Part shown: positions 50,444 through 61,900 of the stretch, piece after piece
Numbering within the stretch: position 1 is the stretch's first letter
Layout of the letters: every line of letters begins with the position of its first letter
NCBI GenBank assembly: GCA_016712415.1
Contig: JADJRC010000002.1
Coordinates: forward strand, 186,001 to 250,000
Source: Lewinellaceae bacterium
GTDB taxonomy: Bacteria > Bacteroidota > Bacteroidia > Chitinophagales > Saprospiraceae
Direction of reading: 5' to 3'
DNA: 64,000 bases
The notes under the pieces: model-generated
The model's database searches: none
What the model was told of the DNA's origin: nothing
What the model saw: the letters and a program-made list of their open reading frames with translations, nothing else
Translations under genes and position numbers: made by a program

Positions 50444-53400
50444 ATGAAACGGAACGCTACCTTAATGGTCTTGACCGTGGCTGCATTTTTCGCCGTCCAG
50501 TCAATAAAAGGCCAATCAGAAGTTACTTATGGAATATTGCTGGATCAGGTAAACGACACTATTCGCCTCACCGCAGTGGCCTACCCGAATTTCAATTCCA
50601 ATAATGTAACCATTTCAACTGCCTTGTTCACCTTTTATCTGCCCTCTGGCACGATTACCCATCCGGGAGTCCCTTTATTGCCCGGATCAGGATCCTTCAC
50701 GGATATTACCGGAACCTGGCGGATCGAAAAATTGACGGACTCCTTGTATCAAAGTGCCGGTTTTGATCCTAATGACCTCCAGGGGAATGATATTTACCAA
50801 TGTATCCTGCAAAATTCGCCATCGCCAGCCCAATTGACGAGCGGCCAGGCTTTACAATTATTTTCATGGCGTTTGCCAAATGATTGTATTGGAGGAGATG
50901 TACAGGTTCATATCAATGATAATGCCATCCAGATGGCTATTCTTTCAAACCTGGGCATTAATATCAATAACCAAATGTCTATTTCTGTAGACAATGCGCC
51001 TTCCACGGACCTTTATGTGGGAAATAACCCATCGACGGATAATTATACCTGTCCTTTGGATGGTACTCCTGTTGCACAGCCCGATGCCATCACGATTTTG
51101 GAAGATGCAAATGCCACAACAGTATTAGTAACGGCTAATGATGATTTTGGAAATGATGGCCCTTCCGCCACGCCAATTGTTATTATAAACAACGGCCAAA
51201 ACGGCGCTGCTACGGTTGATGAAAACGGAACCGTCAATGACCCAACCGACGATCAATTAGTATACACCCCCAACCCGAACTACTTTGGCACGGATACGAT
51301 ATCGTATCAAATTTGCGATGCTGACGGGGATTGTGACACCGCGATTTTGGGGATTACCATTACGCCCGTCAACGATGCTCCGATGGTAGCGGACACGATG
51401 ATCACCACGGCTGAAGACACTCCGGTTTTGATTTGTGTGCCGATTTCAGATGTGGACCACAGCAGCTTCAGCGTCACTTCATTTTGCACGCCGGCAGCCG
51501 GTATGGTGAGCGGATTGACCGACCCTGCGACAACGGAATACTGCCTGACCTACACGCCCGATGCCAATTACACCGGACCGGATACTTTGTGTATTGAAGT
51601 CTGCGACGGCGCGGGCGCTTGCGACACCTCGTACGTGTTTCTCACGGTTGATCCGGTAAATGACGCGCCGACGGCGAACAACGATTCGGAAACGACGCCT
51701 GAAGACACGCCAAAAACGTTCAGCGTAACGGCGAATGACACGGATGTGGACGGCAACATCGTTCCGGCTTCGGTTGACCTGGACCCGGCAACTGCCGGTA
51801 CGCAAACCATGTACACCGCACCGGGTCAGGGCACATTTACAACCGATGGTTTGGGTAACGTGACCTTCACGCCGGGCTCAATTTTACCGGCATGGCAACT
51901 GCTGAATATGTCGTTTGCGACGACGGCACACCTTTGCCAGCGCTCTGCGATACGGCGACAATTACGGTAAATGTGACCGCCGTAAATGACGCGCCGACGG
52001 CGAACAACGATTCGGAAACGACGCCTGAAGACACGCCAAAAACGTTCAGCGTCACGGCGAATGACACGGATGTGGACGGCAACATCGTTCCGGCTTCGGT
52101 TGACCTGGACCCGGCAACCGCCGGTACGCAAACCATGTACACCGCACCGGGTCAGGGCACATTTACAACCGATGGTTTGGGTAATGTGACCTTCACGCCG
52201 GAGCTTGATTTTATCGGCATGGCAACTGCTGAATATGTGGTTTGCGACGACGGCACACCGTTGCCGGCGCTTTGCGATACGGCGACAATTACGGTAAATG
52301 TGAGCCCGGTGAACGATGCCCCGATGGTAGCGGACACGATGATCACCACGCCTGAAGACACCCCGGTTTTGATTTGTGTGCCGATTTCAGATGTGGACCA
52401 CAGCAGCTTCAGCGTCACTTCATTTTGCACGCCGGCAGCAGGAATGGTGAGCGGATTGACCGACCCTGCCACAACGGAATACTGCCTGACCTACACGCCT
52501 GATGCCAATTACACCGGACCGGATACTTTGTGTATTGAAGTCTGCGACGGTGCAGGCGCTTGCGATACCTCGTATGTGTTTCTCACGGTTGATCCGGTAA
52601 ATGACGCGCCGACGGCGAACAACGATTCGGAAACGACGCCTGAAGACACGCCCAAAACGTTCAGCGTAACGGCGAATGACACGGATGTGGACGGCAACAT
52701 CGTTCCGGCTTCGGTGGACCTGGACCCGGCAACTGCCGGTACGCAAACCATGTACACCGCACCGGGCCAGGGTACATTTACAACCGATGGTTTGGGTAAT
52801 GTGACCTTCACGCCGGATCTTGATTTTATCGGTATGGCAACTGCGGAATATGTGGTTTGCGACGACGGCACACCATTGCCAGCGCTTTGCGATACGGCGA
52901 CAATTACGGTAAATGTGAGCCCGGTCAACGATGCCCCGATGGTAGCGGACACGATGATCACTACACCTGAAGACACCCCGGTTTTGATTTGTGTGCCGAT
53001 TTCAGATGTGGACCACAGCACTTTTAACGTCACTTCATTTTGCACGCCGGCAGCGGGTATGGTAAGCGGATTGACCGACCCTGCAACAACGGAATATTGC
53101 CTGACCTACACGCCCGATGCCAATTACACCGGACCGGATACTTTGTGTATTGAAGTCTGCGACGGCGCGGGCGCTTGCGATACCTCGTACGTATTTCTCA
53201 CGGTTGATCCGGTAAATGACGCGCCGACGGCGAACAACGATTCGGAAACGACGCCTGAAGACACGCCCAAAACGTTCAGCGTCACGGCGAATGACACGGA
53301 TGTGGACGGCAACATCGTTCCGGCTTCGGTGGACCTGGACCCGGCAACTGCCGGTACGCAAACCATGTACACCGCACCCGGTCAGGGCACATTTACAACT

Positions 53401-55586
53401 GATGGTTTGGGTAATGTGACCTTCACCCCGGATCTTGATTTTATCGGCATGGCAACTGCTGAATATGTCGTTTGCGACGACGGCACACCGTTGCCGGCGC
53501 TTTGCGATACGGCGACAATTACGGTAAATGTGAGCCCGGTCAACGATGCCCCGATGGTAGCGGACACGATGATCACCACGCCTGAAGACACCCCGGTTTT
53601 GATTTGTGTGCCGATCTCAGATGTGGACCATAGCAGCTTCAGCGTCACTTCATTCTGTGCGCCGGCAGCGGGTATGGTAAGCGGATTGACCGACCCTGCG
53701 ACAACGGAATATCGCCTGACCTACACGCCCGATGCCAATTACACCGGACCGGATACTTTGTGTATTGAAGTCTGCGACGGCGCGGGCGCTTGCGACACCT
53801 CGTACGTATTTCTCACGGTTGATCCGGTAAATGACGCGCCGACGGCGAACAACGATTCGGAAACGACACCGGAAGACACGCCAAAAACGTTCAGCGTCAC
53901 GGCGAATGACACGGATGTGGATGGCAACATCGTTCCGGCTTCGGTCGACCTGGACCCGGCAACTGCCGGTACGCAAACCATGTACACCGCACCCGGCCAG
54001 GGTACATTTACAACTGATGGTTTGGGTAATGTGACCTTCACGCCGGAGCCTGATTTTATCGGCATGGCAACTGCGGAATATGTGGTTTGCGACGACGGCA
54101 CACCGTTGCCGGCGCTTTGCGATACGGCGACAATTACGGTAAATGTGAGCCCGGTGAACGATGCCCCGATGGTAGCGGACACGATGATCACCACGCCTGA
54201 AGACACCCCGGTTTTGATTTGTGTGCCGATTTCAGATGTGGACCACAGCACTTTTAACGTCACTTCATTTTGCGCGCCGGCAGCGGGTATGGTAAGCGGA
54301 TTGACCGACCCTGCCACAACGGAATACTGCCTGACCTACACGCCCGATGCCAATTATACCGGACCTGATACTTTGTGTATTGAAGTCTGCGACGGCGCGG
54401 GCGCTTGCGACACCTCGTACGTATTTCTCACGGTTGATCCGGTAAATGACGCGCCGACGGCGAATAACGATTCGGAAACGACGCCTGAAGACACGCCAAA
54501 AACGTTCAGCGTCACGGCGAATGATACGGATGTGGACGGCAACATCGTTCCGGCTTCGGTCGACCTGGACCCGGCAACTGCCGGTACGCAAACCATGTAC
54601 ACCGCACCCGGCCAGGGTACATTTACAACTGATGGTTTGGGTAATGTGACCTTCACGCCGGATCTTGATTTTATCGGCATGGCAACTGCGGAATATGTCG
54701 TTTGCGACGACGGCACACCGTTGCCAGCGCAGTGTGATACGGCTACGATCTCGGTGAATGTAACGGCTACAAGTGTTCGTTTACTGGCCCGGGTGTTGCT
54801 CACAGGAGGTCTTTTCGACAGCCCGGATACTTTAATGATTGATTCCCTTCGGGTGCGCGGATATATTCCATTGACGGAGCCATACACGGCAATAGCAACA
54901 TTTACCCACGTAAATAGTGGTGGTAGTGAAATGGTAACAGATTCCGCTACCGTATTTGCCGCATCCGGTTCGAACTCGATTGTGGATTGGGTATTTCTGG
55001 AATTGCGCTCGGCGCTCGATTCTGCTCAAGTCGTTTCAACCCGCTCGGCTTTAGTGCAACGCGATGGCGATGTTGTGGACATTGATGGCGTTTCGCCAGT
55101 TGTGTTTGAAAATACCTTCCCGGCTTCGTACTTCGTGTCTGTGCGCCATAGAAACCACTTGGGCGCCATGACGGAACAGGAAATTGCACTGACAAACGTT
55201 GGAACGGTCCTGGATTTTACCAACCTGGCGACGGCGTTGTGGAATGACAACCCGAATCTGAATGGTTATGAGCAAAATACCTTGTATGGCAAATTTGCCC
55301 TGTGGCCTTGTAACGTAAATGCAGACACCGCTACCGTTTTTGCCGGCCAGTTTAACGACAAGGATCCAATTTTTAACGAAGTGGATTCAGCGCCCGGAAA
55401 CAGCTTGTTGCACTCACAGTCGTACAACTTTTTCGGTTATCACCAGGGTGATGTTAACCTCGATGGACGGGCCATATTCGCCGGCCAGAAAATGACGTGG
55501 ACTACCTCTTTAATACGGTAGACAACCATCCGCGCAATGTGCTCAGGAGCCAATCCTTCGTAATTCGAGAGCAGTTACCGAAATAA
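50444..55586 (+). CDS. Giant secreted protein with near-identical tandem Ig/cadherin-like repeats (two frameshifts)
   Basis: About 1,713 residues. Signal peptide MKRNATLMVLTVAAFFAVQSI, an N-terminal domain shared with the gene at 55682 (TAVAYPNFNSNNVTISTALFTFYLP ... GNDIYQCILQNSPSP), then a tandem-95 domain, then five X units (96 residues, PMVADTMITTPEDTPVLICVP...) alternating with six Y units (109 residues, PTANNDSETTPEDTPKTFSV...). All X and Y units carry the VNDAP cadherin/VCBS-like start. The C-terminal ~260 residues match those of the gene at 46335 (VVSTRSALVQRDGDVVDIDG, RHRNHLGAMTE, LRSQSFVIREQLPK). The first Y unit is 326 bp instead of 327, a one-base loss near 51875, and another base is lost near 55490. 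Likely a long surface fibre; the export route is uncertain because no PNP-type tail is seen. Confidence 0.85.
51374..54774 (+). repeat. 615-bp tandem repeat array inside the giant gene
   Basis: GATGC(C/T)CCGATGGTAGCGGA starts X units at 51374, 52315, 52930, 53545 and 54160; the last four intervals are exactly 615 bp. Each period is X (288 bp) plus Y (327 bp). The first X is followed by two Y units, Y1 (326 bp) and Y2, which explains the 941-bp interval. Units differ by only a few bases each, so the array is recent and probably variable in copy number. Confidence 0.93.
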
Positions 55587-55608
55587 ATCATTTAAAGTAA
55601 AAGCGGCA

Positions 55609-55647
55609 GGGTTGGGTTATCACAGCAGATAATCCAACCCGCCATTT
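55609..55647 (+). terminator. Terminator-like hairpin after the giant gene
   Basis: GGGTTGGGTTAT and ATAATCCAACCC form a 12-bp stem with one wobble, 22 bp past the stop. A short T-rich tail follows (CATTTCTT). Confidence 0.65.
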
Positions 55648-55681
55648 CTTCATAGGACTATCACCGTTTCATCAATTTCTC

Positions 55682-56908
55682 ATGAAAAAGTATTTGATCT
55701 TTCACCTTTTACTGGTTCAGTTGTGCTGGCTTGGGAGCCACAGGGCGGTTGCGCAGGACCAGGTTGACTATGGATTTATTCAGGACGCAAACGACCCATT
55801 ACTTTTTACTGCCGTTGCCTATCCTAATTTCTCTTCAAACAACATAACGATCTCCACCGCAACCTTTACCTTTTATTTGCCAACCAATACGACTACGGCT
55901 CCCGCTGTCCCGGTGATGCCGGTAATCGGTACTTTTACAGATATTACCGGAATCTGGCGTATTGAACGATTTACGCCCGGTTTGTATCAGAGCCTGGGAT
56001 TTAACCCGGCGGATTTACAAGGAAATGACATTTATCAATGTATCCTTCAAAATTCTCCGGAACCGAATTTGACCAACGGGCAACCGTTATCGCTCTTTTC
56101 TTTCAGGCTGCCAGATAACTGCCTCAACGGCGCAGTTGCATTGCATACCAATGACAATTCCATTGCACAGTCCTTTTTTTCCAACCTGATTTTGAATATT
56201 AATAATCAAATGGCCATCAGTATCGACGATGCGCCTTCGATGGATTTGTATGATGAAAACGACCCTGCCACAAGCGTTTATAACTGCCCGTTAAACCTCA
56301 ACGAACCGCCGGTTGCCAATGACGATATGGCCACTACCGCGCCTGATACTCCGGTTAATATTCCGGTATTGGCGAATGACACCGATCCGAACAACAACCT
56401 GGACCCCAATAGTGTAGAAATCGTGAACCCTGCCGGGAATGGAACAGCGACCGTCAACCCGAATGGAACGGTGCAGTATTCGCCCGCTTCCGGTTATATC
56501 GGTGCGGATCAATTCAGTTACCGGGTATGTGATACCGGCAACCCAGCCTTGTGCGATACGGCAACGGTTACGCTGCAAGTTCAGCCCCCGGGATCGGGCA
56601 ATTACAGTATTTCGGTACCGAATTATTGCGCTTGTAATGCCTTGGATGGCCGTGCCGATGTAAGCATCAAGGTGACTGCAATTGCAGGCCAAAATTGGAC
56701 GGTAAAAGAAGTGATTGGTTTGTATGATAGCTCCAGCCCTCCGGCCCCAGCTGCGCTTGTGCCGCTCACAGCAGGTACGCCGTTGAACTATATTGGCGCG
56801 GGCATGTATCAGTTGGATGCCTTGCGCAGGACGGACAAGGGCTATTGGATCAAGGTGAGTAACGGAAGCAAAGACCTGGATGTCATGGTTGGCAATGCGT
56901 CCTGGTGA
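55682..56908 (+). CDS. Secreted protein, paralogue of the giant gene's N-terminal domain
   Basis: 408 residues, one frame. Signal peptide ending in HRAVAQ, then the same N-terminal domain as the gene at 50444 (TAVAYPNFSSNNITISTATFTFYLP, GNDIYQCILQNSPEP, ININNQMAISIDDAPSMDLY). One cadherin/tandem-95-like unit follows (PPVANDDMATTAPDTPVNIPVLANDTD), then a domain NYSISVPNYCACNALDGRAD...GLYDSSSPPAPAALVPL...YQLDALRRTDKGYWIKVSNGSKDLDVMVGNASW. It lacks the tandem X/Y repeats, the shared C-terminal module and any T9SS sorting domain. The N-terminal domain may be a partner-binding or assembly unit. Next to the giant gene in the same orientation with a terminator between. Confidence 0.75.
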   Translation: MKKYLIFHLLLVQLCWLGSHRAVAQDQVDYGFIQDANDPLLFTAVAYPNFSSNNITISTATFTFYLPTNTTTAPAVPVMPVIGTFTDITGIWRIERFTPGLYQSLGFNPADLQGNDIYQCILQNSPEPNLTNGQPLSLFSFRLPDNCLNGAVALHTNDNSIAQSFFSNLILNINNQMAISIDDAPSMDLYDENDPATSVYNCPLNLNEPPVANDDMATTAPDTPVNIPVLANDTDPNNNLDPNSVEIVNPAGNGTATVNPNGTVQYSPASGYIGADQFSYRVCDTGNPALCDTATVTLQVQPPGSGNYSISVPNYCACNALDGRADVSIKVTAIAGQNWTVKEVIGLYDSSSPPAPAALVPLTAGTPLNYIGAGMYQLDALRRTDKGYWIKVSNGSKDLDVMVGNASW

Positions 56909-56930
56909 CCCATAGCCGACTAACATGGGT

Positions 56931-57003
56931 CTGTTCAAATGATTTATTTGTACCGCATTTGATTTCTTCCAGAATTTGAGCTGCGGTACAAATCGGTGAA
57001 CAC
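56931..57003. repeat. ~75-bp palindromic element, copy D
   Basis: CTGTTCAAATGATTTATTTGTACCGCA starts and TGCGGTACAAATCGGTGAACA ends the element; the inner 11-bp stem TTTGTACCGCA/TGCGGTACAAA is perfect. It has the TGTTCA/TGAACA frame of copies A-C but a different core, so it is the most divergent. Confidence 0.55.
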
Positions 57004-57125
57004 TCCCGATTTTACTGGAAAAATATTGATCTGTACGGTGGTTTAACTGTGCGGGGGCTGCTTTTTTTGGTTATGTCGTCCAAACTATAGTTTTTCCCAA
57101 CATTATTATTTTTCTTTGCTGCAGC

Positions 57126-57168
57126 AAAATGCAGCCCGGTATGCATTGCTGGGCTGCATTTTTGTTTT
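57126..57168 (+). terminator. Rho-independent terminator
   Basis: AAAATGCAGCCC and GGGCTGCATTTT form a 12-bp stem followed by TTGTTTTT. It lies 218 bp past the stop at 56908 with no ORF between, except the palindrome D. The stretch 57169-57450 shows no feature apart from a hairpin AAGGACG..CGTCCTT near 57340. Confidence 0.8.
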
Positions 57169-57450
57169 TAATCCTGATAATCCTTTTTACAAGTGTCCTG
57201 TCATACGCCTCTAAGATTGCAGCGCATTTAATCCGTCCTTCCATGGTTGCCCATTGGCACGCTTTAACCTTCCGGGCGCCCTTTTCCCTCTGTAAGTACA
57301 GCGTAGGTTATTAAAAAAAATCACTCCCGATTCCGAGCAAGGACGGCTTTACGGCACGTCCTTATACCTGTTTCGCATTGGATTCAATTTGTCTGATGCG
57401 GATCAGGTAATTCGGTTTGGAGATATAATCTTTTTATAAAATACGCGAAT

Positions 57451-58998
57451 ATGCAGGACCTTAAAGAGTTAGTACTGTTGCTTTTACAGCACAACATTCA
57501 TCCTTTAAAACACCTTGTCGGATCTGGTGATTCCAAGATGCTGGCGCTTTACGAAGGCATTTCGAATGGCAGTTTTAACAGCGATGTGGAAGCTGCCGAG
57601 GCGATATACGGAAGTATCGGCGGCAGTTCATCTTACCGCAGCTTCAAATCCGATCTGCGCGAGCGGTTGTTAGGTTCCGTATTTGATATAAATACCAATT
57701 TAGACCATTATTCAGACTACCAAAAAGCCTATTACGAATGTCATAAGCAGTGGGTGATGGTGCGGTTTCTGACCGGCCAAAATGCCAATACCATTGCTTT
57801 GAGCATTGCCAATAAACTGTTGCGGCAGTCGGAGAAATTGGATTTTACCTTGCTGTGTATGGATATTGCTTCTTACCTGCGCATTCAATACGGATTGCGC
57901 GAAAGCAATGACAAACGGTACAAGGAGGTCAACCAAAAATTTCAGTACTACCGGGATGTGTACGATGCGGAAAATCTTGCTGAAGAACTGTACACTTCGT
58001 TGATCGTTCATACCGTGAACAATCGTACGCCGCAAAAAAAAATTGTTGCTTTTGCCGATGAGGCTTACCAGCGAATAGCGCCTGTTTTAGAACGGTTTTA
58101 TACTTACAAACTCCACATGTACGGCCACATGATCGGCCTGATGCGCTATACCCTGGTGAACGACCATAAGCGCGCCCTGAACTATTGTGATACTGCAATC
58201 AGGATTTTTAAAAACCGGCCTTATGAAGCGCGGGTGCCTTTGCAGATATTTTATTACCAACACCTGATTTGCAATATCCATTTGCGTCGGTTTGAGGACG
58301 GGAAGGAATCTGCCCGGCAATGTATCAACCTGATGCAGGAAGGTACTTTTAATTGGTTCAAGTACATGGAGTTGTATCTGTACCTGCTCTTGCATACGCA
58401 CCAGTATGGTGAAGTTCCGGATGTACTGGCAGAAGCGCTGAACCACCCGCGTTTTGAGTTTTTGCCTGATAATGCCAAGGAAATCTGGCGGATCTACGAA
58501 TCTTATGTGTACTACTTAGGCGCTGCCGGACAAATCAAGCCCACCAAACAGATATTTAAACTGGCAAAGTTTATCAACGAAACGCCCATTGCGTCAAAAG
58601 ATAAAAGCGGTTTGAACATTGCCATTATTACCATTAAACTGCTCATTCTGATTCAGAATCGCAGGTTCAGCCAGCTGCTCGACGAGGTAGAGGCCACCAA
58701 GCAATACTGCTACCGGCATTTACGCGGCAACAGTACCAAACGCAGTTATTACTTTATTAAAATGTTGCTGCAGATTCCATTGGGGCAGTTTGATCGCAAA
58801 TTGATCGAACCTAAAGCCGAATCTTACCTTTTAAAACTAAAAAGTATCCCGCTCCAGGTGGCCAACCAAACCTCTGAAATTGAAATTATCCCGTACGAAG
58901 ACTTGTGGGAATTAGCCCTGGCATCGCTTGAGGGTCCGGCTCAGGCAAAAAACCTGAGCACGCGCGAAACCTCAACAACGGCTTCGCTCACGATTTAA
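57451..58998 (+). CDS. Helical-repeat family protein, member 4 (subfamily B)
   Basis: 515 residues, one open frame. MQDLKELVLLLLQHN opens it, and the family blocks are QKAYYECHKQWVMVRFLTGQNAN, DIASYLRIQYGLRESND, AENLAEELYTSLIVHTVNNR, KLHMYGHMIGLMRYTLVND, EGTFNWFKYMELYLYLLLHTH, EIWRIYESYVYYLGAAGQI, FINETPIASKDKSGLNIAII, KRSYYFIKMLLQIP and IEIIPYEDLWELALASLE. Similar to members 2 and 5 (shared GQNA and (S/L)LG.. or SIANKLLRQ). No signal peptide or TM. The last 11 bp overlap the end of the convergent hybrid kinase gene. Function unknown; like member 5 it flanks that kinase gene, although no direct link is shown. Confidence 0.75.
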   Translation: MQDLKELVLLLLQHNIHPLKHLVGSGDSKMLALYEGISNGSFNSDVEAAEAIYGSIGGSSSYRSFKSDLRERLLGSVFDINTNLDHYSDYQKAYYECHKQWVMVRFLTGQNANTIALSIANKLLRQSEKLDFTLLCMDIASYLRIQYGLRESNDKRYKEVNQKFQYYRDVYDAENLAEELYTSLIVHTVNNRTPQKKIVAFADEAYQRIAPVLERFYTYKLHMYGHMIGLMRYTLVNDHKRALNYCDTAIRIFKNRPYEARVPLQIFYYQHLICNIHLRRFEDGKESARQCINLMQEGTFNWFKYMELYLYLLLHTHQYGEVPDVLAEALNHPRFEFLPDNAKEIWRIYESYVYYLGAAGQIKPTKQIFKLAKFINETPIASKDKSGLNIAIITIKLLILIQNRRFSQLLDEVEATKQYCYRHLRGNSTKRSYYFIKMLLQIPLGQFDRKLIEPKAESYLLKLKSIPLQVANQTSEIEIIPYEDLWELALASLEGPAQAKNLSTRETSTTASLTI

Positions 58999-61900
58999 AA
59001 CTGGAAGGCGTCCGCTGGAACATTTTGGAAAACGACCGTGAGAAATGCGCGGGGTCTTTAAACCCGACTTCAAAGCAAATTTCTTTGACATTGTAGTGCG
59101 GATTGTTTTCCAGCAAATGATAGGCCTTTTGAAGGCGAAATTGCCGCAATAATACCATGGCCGACTGGTTGCTCACGGCCGCAAGTTTGCGCTGCAACTG
59201 CGACTTGCTCATGTTCAAATCTTTGCAAAGCTGGGGCAGGTCGTAGGTGTCGTCGGTGTAATTTTTTTCAAAATGAGCAAAAACATTTAACAGGAAGGAA
59301 TGGGTTATTTGGGCTGCCTCCGAAGTTTGCTGCTCCGTTTCTTTTTCCAATTGCCCGACCGGGTCGTCGCTGGCTGCAATCATGGCATTCCGTTTTCGCC
59401 ATTCCTGCTGTAGTTGATGGAGGTTTTTTAGAAGTAAAACCAGTTCCGTTTCATCGAATGGTTTGGCTACGTAGGCATTTGCGCCTAAGGATTGTCCGGC
59501 CAGGCGGTCCGCAATTTCTGATTTTGCACTGAGCAGCACAATTGGAATATGACAGGTCAGCACATGTGATTTTAGTTGGCGCGTCAGTTCATGACCATCC
59601 ATACCCGGCATCATAACATCCGTCAAAATCAGGTCGGGGATATTTTCCAGCGCATATTCGAGGCCTTGTTCGCCGTTGTTCGTAAATGTCAGTTGGAAAT
59701 AGGGCTCCAGACAGAGGTCAATATATTCGGAAATAGCCGGATTGTCTTCCACCACCAACAGGCTCGGCAAGCCGGGCTGTTTGTATTTTGTTTTATTGGG
59801 CTGTTTGGTTGAGTTTGCTTTGGCGTTGTTCTCCGGAAGCGGTTGCTCCATTTTGGAGGCCGTTTGGCTGACTGGAAATGTGATGGTAAATGTTGTTCCT
59901 GCTTCCAAGGCGCTGTTCACCTCGATTGCCCCGCCCAGCAGATGCACCATATCTTTCACGAATGCAAGGCCAAGTCCAAAATGGTATTGCTCCTGCCGGC
60001 CTGTTTTGCCCTGGTAATACCGGTCGAATATGTGCGGTAAATCCTTGGGATGGATACCGCGTCCGGTATCGGATACGCTGAGTTGAACTTGTTCGGCGGT
60101 ATCGGAATGAATGGCCACCCGGATCGTTCCGCCTTCCGGGGTATGCCGGATCGCATTGCCGATCAGGTTGTGGGCAATGTATTTGAGGCGTGCCGGGTCA
60201 AAGTCAAGCAAAAGTTTGGGCGCTGAGGTTTCAAACAGCAGCCTGATTTTTTGAAACTCAGCCAGCGGGCGCAGGGATTCTACCAGGTAGTGCATGTACG
60301 CGCTGATATTCCCCAGCTGCATATTGAGCTGGATTTCCTGGTGGTTTAATTTACTGATGTCCAGAATCTGGTTGACCAGTTCCAGCATATTTTGGCCTTG
60401 CTCGACAATTTTTCCGGCATAATCATTTTGCTGTGTGGTATTGGCGTTTTTGTCTAATCGCCGGGCCATGCCGAGGATAAGCGTCAGCGGCGTTTTGAAT
60501 TCATGGGCGATATAACTGAAAAAACGGGTTTTAAAATCATCCAGTGATTTCAGCCGTTCCATCTCTTTTTCACCCAATGCAACCGCGTGCTGGAGTTGAA
60601 GGCGTCGCCGGTAGTAGCCCAGGGAAAAATATAACAAAGCAACCGACAACAAACCATAAACCAGATAAGACCACGGGCTGCGGTACCAGGGCGGATGAAT
60701 CGTTAACATCAGGCTGGTGGACGGAGCGGCATCCCAACCGAGGCCGGGCACGCTGCATTGGAGGTCGAGCACGTACGCGCCGGGTGGAATGGCAGCCAGG
60801 TTGATACTCCGTTGCCTTGCGATGTCTATCCAGTTTTTTTTGTGCAGGCCGGTCAGCCGGTACCGGTATTGGACGGATGTCGGATTGTTTGTTTGCAGGG
60901 CTGCAAACTCAAGTTGCAGGTTGTTTTCGCTGTGGGGCAAATCAAGTTTGATAATATTTAGGGGGCTGCGGCTTATCCGGGAATCCGTGGCTGTAGGATC
61001 AATTTCGATGCCATTTATTTTGATATTGGTAATGGCGACCACGCCGGGCAGTCCGGTTTTTTGCAAAATTTCAGGCTTCAGAATAAACAGGCCCTGGGTA
61101 CTGCCAAAGGCCAATTCGCCGCCGGGCAAACGCTGGTAAGCGCAAGTGTTAAACTCCGTATTCAGGGGAGCATTGGGATCGGATGCTACGGTAAGAAAAC
61201 GTTTGGAGGAAGGGTCAAAGATGGATAATCCCCGGTTGGTGCTCAGCCACATCCGGCCATTGTCGTCAGGCAGGATACCGTACACAACATTGTCGGGCAA
61301 GCCGTCTTTTTGGGTGTAAAAATCACTGCTCCCGGTTTTGCTATCGAAGCGGTTCAGGCCACCGCCCCGGGTACCTAACCAGAGGATGTGTGGGTGTTGC
61401 GGATCGGGATAAACGGACAGGATACATTCGTTGTTAAAAGAAACCGGAGCCTTCGGCCGGTTAAAAAACACGTTGAATACGGGAGTTGGCCGATCGTAAT
61501 TTTTTATCTGAATCAAACCACGACTCGTTCCTGCCCACAAACAGCCGTCGACCGTTTCAATCAGGCAATTGCTGCGCATGGGGGCGGTGATGTCTTTGGA
61601 AAATAACCCTGTACGTTCCAGGTATCAACCTGGTTCGTTTTCGGGTGAATCCGTACAATTTGTCCTTCATTGCCAGACATCCAAATAAAACCCTGTTTGT
61701 CTTCCAATAACTGGACCGGAATGTCTTCCAGAATATTGAGTTGAACCTTCAGTTTTTGCCAGTTGCTGCTTCCGGGCGCTTTTTTGGTGATAAATAGTTC
61801 CTGCCTGGTCCTGCAGGCCATCCACCAGGTTTCGTCTTTGGAAATTAAAAGGCTGTAACCCCAGGTATTCGGTTGGGCAAGGGTCCAGGGCGCAACTTCG

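Noticed and set aside
51374..54774. Possible CRISPR-type array because of regular repeats
   Set aside because: The units are 288/327 bp, coding and continuous, with no spacers of variable sequence.
51043..55250. Many long minus-strand frames across the tandem repeats, with repeated protein-like sequence
   Set aside because: They are antisense shadows of the X/Y repeats; the plus-strand frame gives cadherin-like domains with a signal peptide and defined ends.
57129..57314. Hydrophobic 61-codon frame between palindrome D and member 4
   Set aside because: Its first third is the terminator stem at 57126-57168, so it is probably chance.
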